Shown one piece after another: positions 1-7,644 of a stretch of 33,078 nucleotides of DNA. The notes beneath the pieces were generated by a model. It saw nothing but the letters and a program-made list of their open reading frames with translations. It was not told the origin of the DNA and did not search any database. The stretch spans positions 1-33,078 of the forward strand of contig CAIMVH010000178.1 of assembly GCA_903844855.1 (NCBI GenBank), read 5' to 3'. A program made the translations under genes and the position numbers. The number at the start of each line of letters is the position of its first letter. The stretch's first letter is position 1. This DNA is from an uncultured Actinomycetes bacterium. Its GTDB lineage: Bacteria; Actinomycetota; Actinomycetes; Nanopelagicales; Nanopelagicaceae.

Positions 1-227
1 CAGCGAAGAAGGCCGCTAAGAAGCGCGTAGCCAAGAAGCGCCCAGCGAAGAAGGCTGCAAAGAAGCGCGTAGCCAAGAAGCGCCCAGCGAAGAAGGCTGC
101 AAAGAAGCGCGTAGCCAAGAAGCGCCCAGCGAAGAAGGCTGCTGCGAAGAAGGCTCCAGCTAAGAAGCGTGCTGCTAAGAAGCGCGTTGCTAAGAAGCGT
201 CCAGCCAAGAAGGCTGCCGCTAAGTAA
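1..227 (+). CDS. C-terminal tail of a lysine/alanine-rich DNA-binding protein (partial, 5' end outside window)
   Basis: An open frame enters from the left edge and stops with TAA at 225-227. All 74 visible residues are made from Lys, Ala, Arg, Pro and Val in the pattern AAKKRVAKKRPAKK. Such tails are known on actinobacterial HU (HupB) and on bacterial histone-H1-like proteins, where they bind the DNA backbone and compact the nucleoid. The globular domain that would separate these two possibilities is outside the window, so no symbol is given. A strong intrinsic terminator follows 11 bases after the stop, so this is the last gene of its transcript. The family is confident; the exact identity is not. 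Confidence 0.8.
   Translation, partial: AKKAAKKRVAKKRPAKKAAKKRVAKKRPAKKAAKKRVAKKRPAKKAAAKKAPAKKRAAKKRVAKKRPAKKAAAK
18..143 (+). repeat. Three tandem 42-bp units in the basic tail gene
   Basis: Three units of 42 bp (18-59, 60-101, 102-143) are identical except for a final GCA/GCT difference in the third. Each encodes the 14 residues KKRVAKKRPAKKAA. Near identity at third codon positions points to recent duplication, so tail length probably varies between strains. Confidence 0.9.
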
Positions 228-238
228 ATCCTTATCAG

Positions 239-270
239 AAAACCCCGCCACGAAAGTGGCGGGGTTTTCT
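239..270 (+). terminator. Intrinsic terminator after the basic DNA-binding protein gene
   Basis: A 13-bp perfect stem, AAAACCCCGCCAC with GTGGCGGGGTTTT, closes a GAAA tetraloop and ends in a T run. It lies between the stop at 227 and the map start at 285. Confidence 0.93.
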
Positions 271-284
271 GCTTGTATGGGCAC
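270..284 (+). promoter_or_regulatory. Possible extended -10 box for leaderless map
   Basis: TGC-TTGTAT (270-278) looks like an extended -10 element and ends 6 bases before the ATG at 285. There is no Shine-Dalgarno sequence. This matches the leaderless spacing seen at other genes here, but the box is weak and no -35 is visible because the terminator stem occupies that position. Confidence 0.4.
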
Positions 285-1142
285 ATGAGAAATGCACTTA
301 CTCCTGGAGTTCTCTCCCCGCGGCGCATCGTGCCAGTTGGCATCAATGCCCCGGAGTACGTAGGGAAGAAGGGCCCCACTCTCCATAAAGATGGGCACAT
401 CCCGAGCCAAGAGATCGTTGAGAAGATGCGCATTGCGGGTCGCATCGCCGCTGAAGCCATGAACGAGGCAGCTAAAGCAATTGCCCCCGGAGTCACCACT
501 GATGAGATCGATCGCATCGGTCACGAGTACTTGCTCGACCACGGCGCCTACCCTTCAACTCTCGGATATCGCGGCTACCCCAAATCCCTCTGCACTTCAC
601 TCAATGAAGTCATCTGCCACGGCATTCCAGATTCGACTCGCATGGAAGATGGCGACATTCTCAACATTGATATCACCGCTTACATCCATGGTGTGCACGG
701 AGACACGGACGCCACCTACCCCGTCGGCGATATCAGCGAGGAGGCAACGTTGCTGATCGAGCGGACTCGAGAAGCGCTCGATCGAGCTATCGCGGCGGTC
801 AAACCTGGGCGAGAGATCAATGTCATCGGCAGAGTGATTGAAGCCTATGCCGGACGGTTTGGATACGGAGTGGTCAAAGACTTCACTGGACATGGCATCA
901 ATACGGCCTTCCACAGCGGGCTCATCGTGCCGCACTTTGACGCCCCGTATCACGACACGATCATTGAAGAGGGCATGACTTTCACTATTGAACCGATGCT
1001 CACCCTCGGAAGTATCGACTATGAGATCTGGGATGACAGTTGGACCGTAGTCACGAAAGATCGTAAGTGGAGCGCACAATTTGAACATACGCTCTTGGTG
1101 ACTTCAGCAGGTGCGGAGATTCTGACTCTCGCAGCCCCATAA
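285..1142 (+). CDS. map: Type I methionine aminopeptidase
   Basis: Removes the initiator methionine from nascent proteins in the cytoplasm. The dimetal ligands are all present, numbered from the ATG at 285: Asp129, Asp140, His203 (in TGHGIN), Glu236 (in FTIEP) and Glu267, with catalytic His112 in CHGIP. The 285-residue length includes the roughly 40-residue N-terminal extension (LTPG...PEYVGK) typical of the actinobacterial MAP subtype. A TTG start at 273 is possible in frame, but the ATG matches family starts and sits 6 bases after a -10-like box. The gene is monocistronic: a terminator precedes it and the convergent marR follows. Confidence 0.96.
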   Translation: MRNALTPGVLSPRRIVPVGINAPEYVGKKGPTLHKDGHIPSQEIVEKMRIAGRIAAEAMNEAAKAIAPGVTTDEIDRIGHEYLLDHGAYPSTLGYRGYPKSLCTSLNEVICHGIPDSTRMEDGDILNIDITAYIHGVHGDTDATYPVGDISEEATLLIERTREALDRAIAAVKPGREINVIGRVIEAYAGRFGYGVVKDFTGHGINTAFHSGLIVPHFDAPYHDTIIEEGMTFTIEPMLTLGSIDYEIWDDSWTVVTKDRKWSAQFEHTLLVTSAGAEILTLAAP

Positions 1143-1145
1143 CCG

Positions 1146-1187
1146 GAATTTGCTCAACTGCTACAGGTATCGCCCTTGAGCAAATTC
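1146..1187. terminator. Inverted repeat between convergent map and marR
   Basis: GAATTTGCTCAA (1146-1157) and TTGAGCAAATTC (1176-1187) are perfect 12-bp complements with an 18-base loop. The repeat begins just after the map stop and covers the last codons of marR. It has no long T run, so it may be a weak bidirectional terminator or an mRNA end-protecting hairpin. Confidence 0.5.
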
Positions 1188-1639
1188 TGAATAGTGGTGA
1201 AGGACCGGGCGATTACTTGCTGATCGGCCGAGGTAAGCACATCGGTAAATACCCGGCGAACGCTCGCTACGTGGTCGGGGGCAGCAGCCACGATGGCTCC
1301 CCAACCTTTCTCCGTCATCACAGCAAATGCGCCGCGTCGGTCGTCGGGGCACTCTTCCTTGCGAATGAGCCCTGCTTGCTCCATCACTTTCATGCGGTGT
1401 GAAAGCCGCGAGCGCGAGAGCAACGCAGCATCAGCGAGCTCACTCATTCTCATCCTCCGCCCTGGGGCATCAGAGAGCTGAGCCAGTACTTCGTAATCGG
1501 CTATCGAGAGGTCGTGGTTATTGAGCGCTTGCTCAAGGACCTCCATGAGGCGGCGGCTGGTGAGGATATAAGCCCGCCAGGCTTCCATCTCAGAAGGTGT
1601 GAGCCATTTGGGCGGAGCTTGGGTGCTGGCTTCTGCCAT
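1154..1639 (-). CDS. MarR-family transcriptional regulator
   Basis: A winged-helix repressor of the MarR family, about 161 residues. The helix-turn-helix reads MSELADAALLSRSRLSHRM, followed by the family wing DDRRGAFAVMTEKG. An in-frame GTG at 1648 exists, but the strong Shine-Dalgarno AAGGAGGT (1647-1654) overlaps it and stands 7 bases before the ATG at 1639, so the ATG is chosen. It is divergent from yceI, and two 14-bp palindromes lie between them. Autoregulation together with control of yceI is the natural inference. The ligand is unknown. Confidence 0.92.
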   Translation of the reverse strand: MAEASTQAPPKWLTPSEMEAWRAYILTSRRLMEVLEQALNNHDLSIADYEVLAQLSDAPGRRMRMSELADAALLSRSRLSHRMKVMEQAGLIRKEECPDDRRGAFAVMTEKGWGAIVAAAPDHVASVRRVFTDVLTSADQQVIARSFTTIQNLLKGDTCSS

Positions 1640-1664
1640 CTCTGCCACCTCCTTGCCTGAGAAG

Positions 1665-1693
1665 TTGAATGTTCAACTACTTTACGCTATTTT
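1665..1693 (+). promoter_or_regulatory. yceI promoter
   Basis: TTGAAT (1665-1670), a 17-base spacer and TATTTT (1688-1693) form a sigma-70-type promoter. The -35 lies in the left operator and the right operator covers the expected start site. Confidence 0.65.
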
Positions 1694-1707
1694 AGTTGAA
1701 CATTCAA
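1679..1707 (-). promoter_or_regulatory. marR promoter
   Basis: On the minus strand TTGAAT (1707-1702), 17 bases and TAAAGT (1684-1679) form a promoter whose -35 lies in the right operator. The left operator follows the -10, as expected for autorepression. Confidence 0.65.
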
Positions 1708-1741
1708 CAATCTACACCACCAGAACAGATGAGGAATATCT

Positions 1742-2284
1742 ATGAGCAACACCATTGCAGCCGGTACCTGGGCAATCGATCCCAGCCATTCTGAAATCTC
1801 TTTCTCCGTACGCCACCTCATGGTGAGCAAAGTACGTGGACACTTCACCAAATTCTCCGGAACCCTCACCATCGCTGAAGACAACACGAAATCCAGCGTC
1901 ACCGCAGAGATCGATGCGGCAAGTATTGATACTCGTGACGAGAACCGCGATAACCACCTTCGTACCAACGAATTCTTTGATATCGAAACACACCCCACTT
2001 GGACCTTTGCGTCCACCGCAGTACGCACTGGTGGTAAAGGTGGGTACCTCGTCGATGGCAACCTCACTATTAAGGGCGTTACCAAGCCGGTAGTACTCGA
2101 TCTTGAAGTTGCTGGCACCAGCACCGATCCATGGGGCAACACCAAAGCAGGCTTCTCAGCTTCTACCGTTATTAACCGCAAGGATTTTGGCGTTGAGTGG
2201 AATGCTCCACTTGAGACCGGCGGCGTCCTGGTCGGCGAAGAAGTAACCTTGACTCTTGAAATTCAGGCCGCACTTCAAGCCTAA
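1742..2284 (+). CDS. YceI-family lipid-binding protein
   Basis: A single YceI domain (lipocalin-like beta barrel that binds isoprenoid-type lipids in characterised members) spans the whole 180 residues. It starts with the family signature GTWAIDPSHSEISFSVRHLM and continues with FDIETHPTWTF, the GNLTIKGVTKPV strand and a C-terminal LTLEIQA. No signal peptide is visible, as is usual for actinobacterial cytoplasmic YceI proteins. GAGGA (1731-1735) sits 6 bases before the ATG. Expression is likely controlled by the divergent MarR protein through the two palindromes upstream. The physiological ligand cannot be read from sequence. Confidence 0.93.
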   Translation: MSNTIAAGTWAIDPSHSEISFSVRHLMVSKVRGHFTKFSGTLTIAEDNTKSSVTAEIDAASIDTRDENRDNHLRTNEFFDIETHPTWTFASTAVRTGGKGGYLVDGNLTIKGVTKPVVLDLEVAGTSTDPWGNTKAGFSASTVINRKDFGVEWNAPLETGGVLVGEEVTLTLEIQAALQA

Positions 2285-2292
2285 TATCTTTT

Positions 2293-2330
2293 CAGAAACG
2301 GGATTTAGCTTTGGCTAGATCCCGTTTCTG
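2293..2330. terminator. Hairpin between convergent yceI and L,D-transpeptidase gene
   Basis: CAGAAACGGGAT (2293-2304) pairs perfectly with ATCCCGTTTCTG (2319-2330), and the loop can form a further TAGC/GCTA stem. It sits between two convergent genes. The T content after it is modest on both strands, so efficiency is uncertain. Confidence 0.65.
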
Positions 2331-2335
2331 CATTC

Positions 2336-2983
2336 TTAGGCAGCCCTTGCTGATCGAACAATTTGAATAACGGGGGTAACTTTTGGGTTGAGCCACTTCA
2401 GAAGTTGCGCCATAGTCTGCCGCGATATTGCCACGCACCCCGAAAGTGGTTTGCCAGTATCCAGGTGAATAAAAATTGCCGCAGCATGGGCTGGATCATC
2501 GGTCTTTACGTGGATTGCCAACGAATAGGAATCTCGGTGATCCATAAGGCGCTCCCCTTCAGACGCTTCCCAGGTGCAATTCTTTCTGCACTCCTGCCAC
2601 GTGTCATCTAAGGGAGAGGCCGGATCTGCTACCCACCAAGAAGCGCTAGTGGCGCGGCGATAGTCAAGGGCGGTAATTGGCTTCTTCTCGAAACCGAAAG
2701 CGCCACCGATGGCAAAACTTCCTAGCGGAGTGGTGCCGGTGTTTCGCACTCGATCTGCAATATTTACTAAACCCCTGGTGGAAGTTCGCGCAGTGAAAGT
2801 AGTTCCCACTTTGACCCATTTTGAACTCCGCAATTCATACCGTTGACCCACAGCTTTTCCTGACCCATCAGCAGTGATCGTGATGACTTGTCTAGTCGAG
2901 GCAGGCACTGCTTCTGGCGCCGCAGGCACGATAGGCGCGGCTAAACCCACCGTAAGTGCGAGCAGGCTCGCCTTAATGATCAC
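2336..2983 (-). CDS. Secreted L,D-transpeptidase-like (YkuD-related) protein
   Basis: About 215 residues with a short hydrophobic N-terminus (LLALTVGLAAPIVPAAP) that looks like a signal peptide. The C-terminal part holds the catalytic pattern of YkuD/ErfK enzymes: His173 in IFIHLDTG and Cys183 in PLSGCVAIS, followed by a helix ending at LLKWL. Such enzymes make 3-3 peptidoglycan cross-links or attach proteins to the wall. Two further cysteines (132 and 136) may form a disulfide. The reported start is a GTG at 2981-2983 that directly abuts AGGAGG (2984-2989); an ATT six bases downstream of that sequence has normal spacing. The subfamily is uncertain. Confidence 0.78.
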   Translation of the reverse strand: MIIKASLLALTVGLAAPIVPAAPEAVPASTRQVITITADGSGKAVGQRYELRSSKWVKVGTTFTARTSTRGLVNIADRVRNTGTTPLGSFAIGGAFGFEKKPITALDYRRATSASWWVADPASPLDDTWQECRKNCTWEASEGERLMDHRDSYSLAIHVKTDDPAHAAAIFIHLDTGKPLSGCVAISRQTMAQLLKWLNPKVTPVIQIVRSARAA

Positions 2984-3001
2984 CCTCCTAATCTATCCCT
3001 C

Positions 3002-3014
3002 TACTATTCACCTA
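3002..3014 (+). promoter_or_regulatory. -10 box of the leaderless GNAT-tgt transcript
   Basis: TACTAT (3002-3007) is followed by six bases and then the A of ATG at 3014, the spacing at which transcription and translation start at the same base. No Shine-Dalgarno sequence is present. Confidence 0.7.
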
Positions 3015-3580
3015 TGTTCCTGGAGAGTGCTCGGCTGCGATTGCGCCCCATGGAATTAGCAGACGAAGAGGCCATGTTCCAGTACCACTCCAATCCAGAT
3101 GTCGTCCGCTACATTCCCTGGTTTCCCAGAGATCGTGATCAAGTACGTGCTTCCATCACCAAAATCATGACTGCCACCCGGCTAGAAGTGGAGGGCGACT
3201 ACCTCAACTTGGCAGTCACACTCAAGAGCACTGGAAGAGTGATCGGTCAGGTGAGTATCGAGTTCACCAGCGGCGTAAATGAGGGTGGCGAGATTGGCTA
3301 TGTCTTTAATCCAGAGTTCAGCGGAGCGGGATATGCCACTGAAGCCATCGCTACCATCATTTCTCACGGAATTGATCTCGTCGGTTTTCATCGCGTTATA
3401 GCGCGCACCGATCCACGAAATACTGCTTCCATCAAGGTGCTGGAGCGGCTTGGATTTAGACAGGAAGCACACTTCATCAGCGAAGAATTCATCAAAGGAG
3501 AATGGGTCGATACTCTTATCTTCGCCGTGCTCGACACAGAGTGGTCAGAGCTTCGAAAGAAATGGGATTTCCCCGGATGA
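3014..3580 (+). CDS. GNAT-family N-acetyltransferase (RimJ/RimL type)
   Basis: A 188-residue protein starting with the RimJ/RimL-type opening LESARLRLRPMELAD. The acetyl-CoA-binding core is recognisable in GYVFNPEFSGAGYATEA and the final motif in RTDPRNTASIKVLERLGF. Family members acetylate protein N-termini, ribosomal proteins or small molecules; the substrate cannot be inferred. The start is fixed by the leaderless -10 box. Its stop overlaps the tgt start (ATGA at 3577-3580), so both are probably translated from one mRNA. Confidence 0.9.
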   Translation: MFLESARLRLRPMELADEEAMFQYHSNPDVVRYIPWFPRDRDQVRASITKIMTATRLEVEGDYLNLAVTLKSTGRVIGQVSIEFTSGVNEGGEIGYVFNPEFSGAGYATEAIATIISHGIDLVGFHRVIARTDPRNTASIKVLERLGFRQEAHFISEEFIKGEWVDTLIFAVLDTEWSELRKKWDFPG

Positions 3581-4812
3581 GTGAGAACAACCGAGAAGCA
3601 TTTGGTTTTACCATCACGCATCAAGGCGAAGGCCTGGCGAGAACCGGGGTCATCAAGACTCCTCATGGCGAGATTGCCACTCCTGCATTTATTCCGGTTG
3701 GTACCAAGGCCACTGTAAAGGCGGTACTTCCGGAAACGATGAAGGATCTTGGCTCGCAAGCTTTACTGGCGAACGCCTACCACCTTTACTTACAACCCGG
3801 TCCCGATGTGGTCGATGCCGCCGGCGGGCTTGGCGCCTTTATGAATTGGCCTGGACCCACTTTCACAGACAGCGGCGGGTTCCAAGTGCTCTCACTTGGC
3901 GTGGGATTTAAGAAAGTACTCGCCATGGATACTTCGATGGTCCATCGCGATGATGTGATTGCGGAAAATAAAGAACGCCTCGCCCACGTCGACGATGATG
4001 GCGTCACTTTTAAATCGCACTTAGATGGCTCACTCCACCGATTCACCCCTGAGGTATCCATGCAGGTACAACATAAATTGGGCGCCGACATCATCTTTGG
4101 CTTTGATGAATGCACTACCTTGATGAACACTCGTCAGTATCAAGAACTAGCAGTAGATCGCACTTACGCATGGGCACATCGATGTATCGCCGAGCACCAA
4201 CGACTCACTTCTGAGCGCGCCGACAAGCCCTATCAAGCGCTCTTTGGGGTTATCCAGGGCGCCCAGTACGAAGATTTACGCCGCAAGGCTGCCAGGGAGC
4301 TCAACGAGTTAGATTTCGATGGTTTCGGTGTGGGTGGGGCGCTTGATAAACATGAGCTTGGCACCATCGTGGGCTGGGTCAATGAAGAACTCACTCCCAA
4401 CAAGCCGCGCCACTTACTTGGTATCGGTGAACCCGACGACTTCTTCGTGGCCGTAGAGAGTGGCGTGGATACATTTGACTGTGTAGCGCCATCACGGGTT
4501 GCTCGCACCAGCGCGGTATACGGTGCTGATGGTCGTTTCAATGTCTCCAACGCTGCCTACAAGACGGACTTCACGCCGATCGATGCAAAATGCGGCTGCT
4601 ACACCTGCCAGAACTATACGAGGGCCTACCTCAACCATCTTTTCAAAGCGAAAGAGATGGTCGCTTCCACGCTTGCAACTATTCATAACGAATTCTTTAC
4701 TGTGCAATTAGTGGATCAAATCAGGGCAACAATGCAATCAGGTGAGTACGAGGACTTTAAGAAAGATTTCCTTGGACGCTATTACGCTAAACGGCAGCAA
4801 TCACTCGACTGA
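3577..4812 (+). CDS. tgt: Queuine/preQ1 tRNA-guanine transglycosylase
   Basis: Exchanges guanine 34 for preQ1 (or queuine) in GUN-anticodon tRNAs. The 411-residue protein carries the base-pocket motif with Asp98 (TDSGGFQVLSL), the nucleophile Asp301 in FDCVAPSR, and the zinc site Cys339-x-Cys341-x2-Cys344 with His370. The start is the ATG of the ATGA overlap with the acetyltransferase gene; a much longer in-frame start inside that gene does not match the family. No preQ1 biosynthesis gene (queC, queD, queE, queF) or queA is visible here. Its last 26 bases overlap the convergent hutI 3' end. Confidence 0.97.
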   Translation: MSENNREAFGFTITHQGEGLARTGVIKTPHGEIATPAFIPVGTKATVKAVLPETMKDLGSQALLANAYHLYLQPGPDVVDAAGGLGAFMNWPGPTFTDSGGFQVLSLGVGFKKVLAMDTSMVHRDDVIAENKERLAHVDDDGVTFKSHLDGSLHRFTPEVSMQVQHKLGADIIFGFDECTTLMNTRQYQELAVDRTYAWAHRCIAEHQRLTSERADKPYQALFGVIQGAQYEDLRRKAARELNELDFDGFGVGGALDKHELGTIVGWVNEELTPNKPRHLLGIGEPDDFFVAVESGVDTFDCVAPSRVARTSAVYGADGRFNVSNAAYKTDFTPIDAKCGCYTCQNYTRAYLNHLFKAKEMVASTLATIHNEFFTVQLVDQIRATMQSGEYEDFKKDFLGRYYAKRQQSLD

Positions 4813-5947
4813 TTAAATTACTACCGGGCCGATACGCAAAATACTCATGACTCGGGGCATCGAGAATGACAAAGTCTGCTCTCGCTCCGACACCCAAGTG
4901 CCCGATATCCCTGCGGCGAAGCGCTTGTGAGCCACCAAAAGTCGCCGCATGCAACGCTTGTGCTGGCGTGAAATACATTTCACGCACTGCCGTGGCAATC
5001 ACCCAAGGCATTGAAGTAATAAACGAAGTTCCTGGATTGCAATCTGTGGCAAGTGCAACTTTGACTCCCGCTGCGTAAAGTCGACGAGCATCGGGATACA
5101 GCGAACGAGTGGAAAACTCCGCGCCCGGCAGAAGTGTGGCCACTGTATTCGAGGCCGCGAGGGAGCCAATCTCCTCATCTGAAAGATAGGTGCAATGGTC
5201 GACGCTCGCTGCATCTATTTCGACGGCCAATTGCACTCCCCCGGTATGTCCCAATTGATTTCCGTGAAGCCTGGGAAGCAAACCACGAGCCATCCCCGCA
5301 TCCAAGATGCGACATGACTCTTCGGGAGTAAAGGCTCCGGTATCGCAGAAAACATCGATCCACTTAGCTTTAGGTGCGCAAATATCGAGCATCTCACCCA
5401 GCACAAGTGAAATGTAATGCTCGCGTTCGGACGCAAACTCTGCAGGAACTACGTGGGCACCTAGGAAAGTCACTTCCTGAGTAAATTCGTTGGCTACATC
5501 AAGGATCTTGGCTTCGCTTTGCACATCAAGGCCATAACCGCTCTTGATTTCAAAGGTAGTAATACCGCCAGCCCGAAGTTCACCTACGATTCCAGCGGTG
5601 TGCTCGCGCAATTGATCCACGCCAGCCTCGCGCGTAGCAGCAACTGTGGTCTTAATTCCACCAGCCGCATATTTTTCACCAGTCATCCGTCCCACAAAAT
5701 CTCGCACCCGGTCGCCCCCAAAGACCGCATGCGTATGGCTATCAACAAAGCCAGGTATGACGCTCTTGCCGCCAACCTGGATCAATTGATCACTAGCAGG
5801 TGCGCTCTTCGAAGAACCGATCCAGCTAACTTTGCCGTCTTCAACCACAAACGCGGCATCGCGCACAATTCCCAAAAGTGAACTGTCGCCCAGGGTGGGA
5901 TCATTGGTCACCAACTCACCAATTCCGGTGACTACCGTAGAACTCAT
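4787..5947 (-). CDS. hutI: Imidazolonepropionase
   Basis: Third step of histidine degradation: opens 4-imidazolone-5-propionate to N-formimidoyl-glutamate. The 386-residue amidohydrolase shows the metal motif DSHTHAVFGGDR (His71, His73), a basic FEIKSGYGLD segment, the HGNQLGHTGG motif and a late metal/catalytic region ALATDCNPGTS. It begins 2 bases after the hutU stop and is the last gene of hutH-hutU-hutI. Its 3' end runs 26 bp into the convergent tgt. Confidence 0.96.
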   Translation of the reverse strand: MSSTVVTGIGELVTNDPTLGDSSLLGIVRDAAFVVEDGKVSWIGSSKSAPASDQLIQVGGKSVIPGFVDSHTHAVFGGDRVRDFVGRMTGEKYAAGGIKTTVAATREAGVDQLREHTAGIVGELRAGGITTFEIKSGYGLDVQSEAKILDVANEFTQEVTFLGAHVVPAEFASEREHYISLVLGEMLDICAPKAKWIDVFCDTGAFTPEESCRILDAGMARGLLPRLHGNQLGHTGGVQLAVEIDAASVDHCTYLSDEEIGSLAASNTVATLLPGAEFSTRSLYPDARRLYAAGVKVALATDCNPGTSFITSMPWVIATAVREMYFTPAQALHAATFGGSQALRRRDIGHLGVGARADFVILDAPSHEYFAYRPGSNLISRVIAAV

Positions 5948-5949
5948 TT

Positions 5950-7644
5950 CTATCCCTCGTTGAGAGGTGCGTGCTCGTGCATAGGAATGCGCACCCCGCG
6001 CTCCTGCGCTACTTGCTCAGCCAGCTCATAACCCGCGTCTACGTGGCGAATAACGCCCATTCCTGGATCATTCGTAAGTACTCGACGTAATTTCTCACCC
6101 GCAAGCGCGGTGCCATCGGCCACGCTCACCTGACCGGCATGAATCGAGCGGCCAATACCTACGCCGCCACCATGGTGAATCGAGACCCATGAAGCACCGG
6201 AAGCGGTGTTGATGAGGGCGTTTAACAATGGCCAATCTGCGATCGCGTCTGAACCATCGAGCATTGATTCCGTCTCACGATAAGGAGAAGCCACCGAACC
6301 GCAATCTAGATGATCCCGGCCGATGACGATGGGGGCTTCCACTTCACCCTTAGCGACCATGTCATTGAAGCGTTCGCCAGCAAGATGTCGCTCTCCATAT
6401 CCAAGCCAGCAGATACGTGCCGGCAAGCCTTGGAAGGCAACCTTTTCAGAAGCTTTCTTCATCCATCGCGCAAGTGGTTCGTTATCTGGAAAGAGTTCGA
6501 GCACCGCTTTATCGGTGGCCGCAATATCTTTCGGATTTCCAGAGAGCGCGGCCCAGCGAAATGGTCCTTTACCCTCGCAGAAGAGTGGACGAATATAGGC
6601 CGGCACGAAACCAGGGAAGGCAAAGGCACGGTCATAACCGCCAAGCTTGGCTTCCCCTCGAATGGAATTCCCGTAATCAAATACTTCGACGCCGGCATCC
6701 ATAAAGCCCACCATCGCTTCCACTTGCTTGACCATGGAAGCGCGTGCACGCAATGTGAAATCTTCTGGATCTTTCTCGGCCATAAAGTGCCAATCATCTA
6801 CTTCAATGCCTTCAGGAAGGTATGAGAGAGGATCATGTGCCGATGTTTGGTCGGTGACAATATCGATCTCTACGCCACGGCGAAGTAACTCAGGGAAAAT
6901 TGTTGCCGCGTTTCCCAACACGCCAATACTGAGAGCCTTGCGTGCCTTCTTCGCATCAAGTGCCAACTTGATTGCCTCATCTAGATCAGCACACCAGATA
7001 TCGAGATAGCGGTGGTCTACGCGACGTTGCAGGCGAGTGGAATCAACATCGACACAGAGACAGACGCCATCGTTCATCGTGATAGCAAGTGGTTGCGCGC
7101 CACCCATTCCGCCAGCGCCGCCCGTGAGGGTAAGTGTGCCAGCGAGCGTGCCACCAAAGCGCTTATTAGCTATCGCCGAGAAAGTCTCATACGTTCCTTG
7201 CAAGATTCCTTGCGTTCCGATGTATATCCACGATCCGGCCGTCATTTGACCGTACATCATGAGACCCAGCGCTTCTAGCCGGCGAAACTCTGGCCACGTA
7301 GCCCAATCCCCCACCAAGTTTGAATTCGCGATGAGTACACGAGGCGCCCATTCATGGGTCTGCATGACGCCGACTGGACGACCCGATTGCACCAACATCG
7401 TTTCATCAGCTTTGAGCGTTGTGAGAGTACGGACGAGTGCATCAAAGGATGCCCAGTCGCGCGCTGCTTTACCAGTGCCGCCGTAGACGACGAGATCATC
7501 AGGGCGCTCCGCGACCTCTGGATCAAGATTGTTTTGCAGCATACGAAGCGCTGCTTCTTGTTGCCAGCCCAAAGTGGAGAGAGTGGTACCGCGCGCGGCC
7601 CGGACAGGGCGTGGACCGGGTCCAGCAATGGAAGCGCTGCTCAT
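5950..7644 (-). CDS. hutU: Urocanate hydratase
   Basis: Second step of histidine degradation: adds water to urocanate to give imidazolonepropionate, using tightly bound NAD. The 564 residues match the family length. Visible landmarks are [28 protein letters not shown], the NAD-binding [13 protein letters not shown] and [10 protein letters not shown]. The ATG overlaps the hutH stop (ATGA, 7641-7644), and hutI starts 2 bases after its own stop, so the three genes are translationally coupled. Confidence 0.98.
   Translation of the reverse strand: MSSASIAGPGPRPVRAARGTTLSTLGWQQEAALRMLQNNLDPEVAERPDDLVVYGGTGKAARDWASFDALVRTLTTLKADETMLVQSGRPVGVMQTHEWAPRVLIANSNLVGDWATWPEFRRLEALGLMMYGQMTAGSWIYIGTQGILQGTYETFSAIANKRFGGTLAGTLTLTGGAGGMGGAQPLAITMNDGVCLCVDVDSTRLQRRVDHRYLDIWCADLDEAIKLALDAKKARKALSIGVLGNAATIFPELLRRGVEIDIVTDQTSAHDPLSYLPEGIEVDDWHFMAEKDPEDFTLRARASMVKQVEAMVGFMDAGVEVFDYGNSIRGEAKLGGYDRAFAFPGFVPAYIRPLFCEGKGPFRWAALSGNPKDIAATDKAVLELFPDNEPLARWMKKASEKVAFQGLPARICWLGYGERHLAGERFNDMVAKGEVEAPIVIGRDHLDCGSVASPYRETESMLDGSDAIADWPLLNALINTASGASWVSIHHGGGVGIGRSIHAGQVSVADGTALAGEKLRRVLTNDPGMGVIRHVDAGYELAEQVAQERGVRIPMHEHAPLNEG

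Larger units (their letters stand above)
1664..1708. promoter_or_regulatory. Paired MarR-type operators in the marR-yceI control region
   Basis: Two palindromes, GTTGAATGTTCAAC (1664-1677) and GTTGAACATTCAAC (1695-1708), are exact reverse complements of each other. Their centres are 31 bp apart, close to three helical turns, so dimers would bind on the same face of the DNA. Each operator contains the -35 hexamer of one of the two divergent promoters. The MarR dimer encoded next door is the likely ligand (inference). Confidence 0.85.

Noticed and set aside
18-143. Direct repeats at the left edge as a CRISPR array
   Set aside because: Units are contiguous without spacers and encode an unbroken Lys/Ala protein tail.
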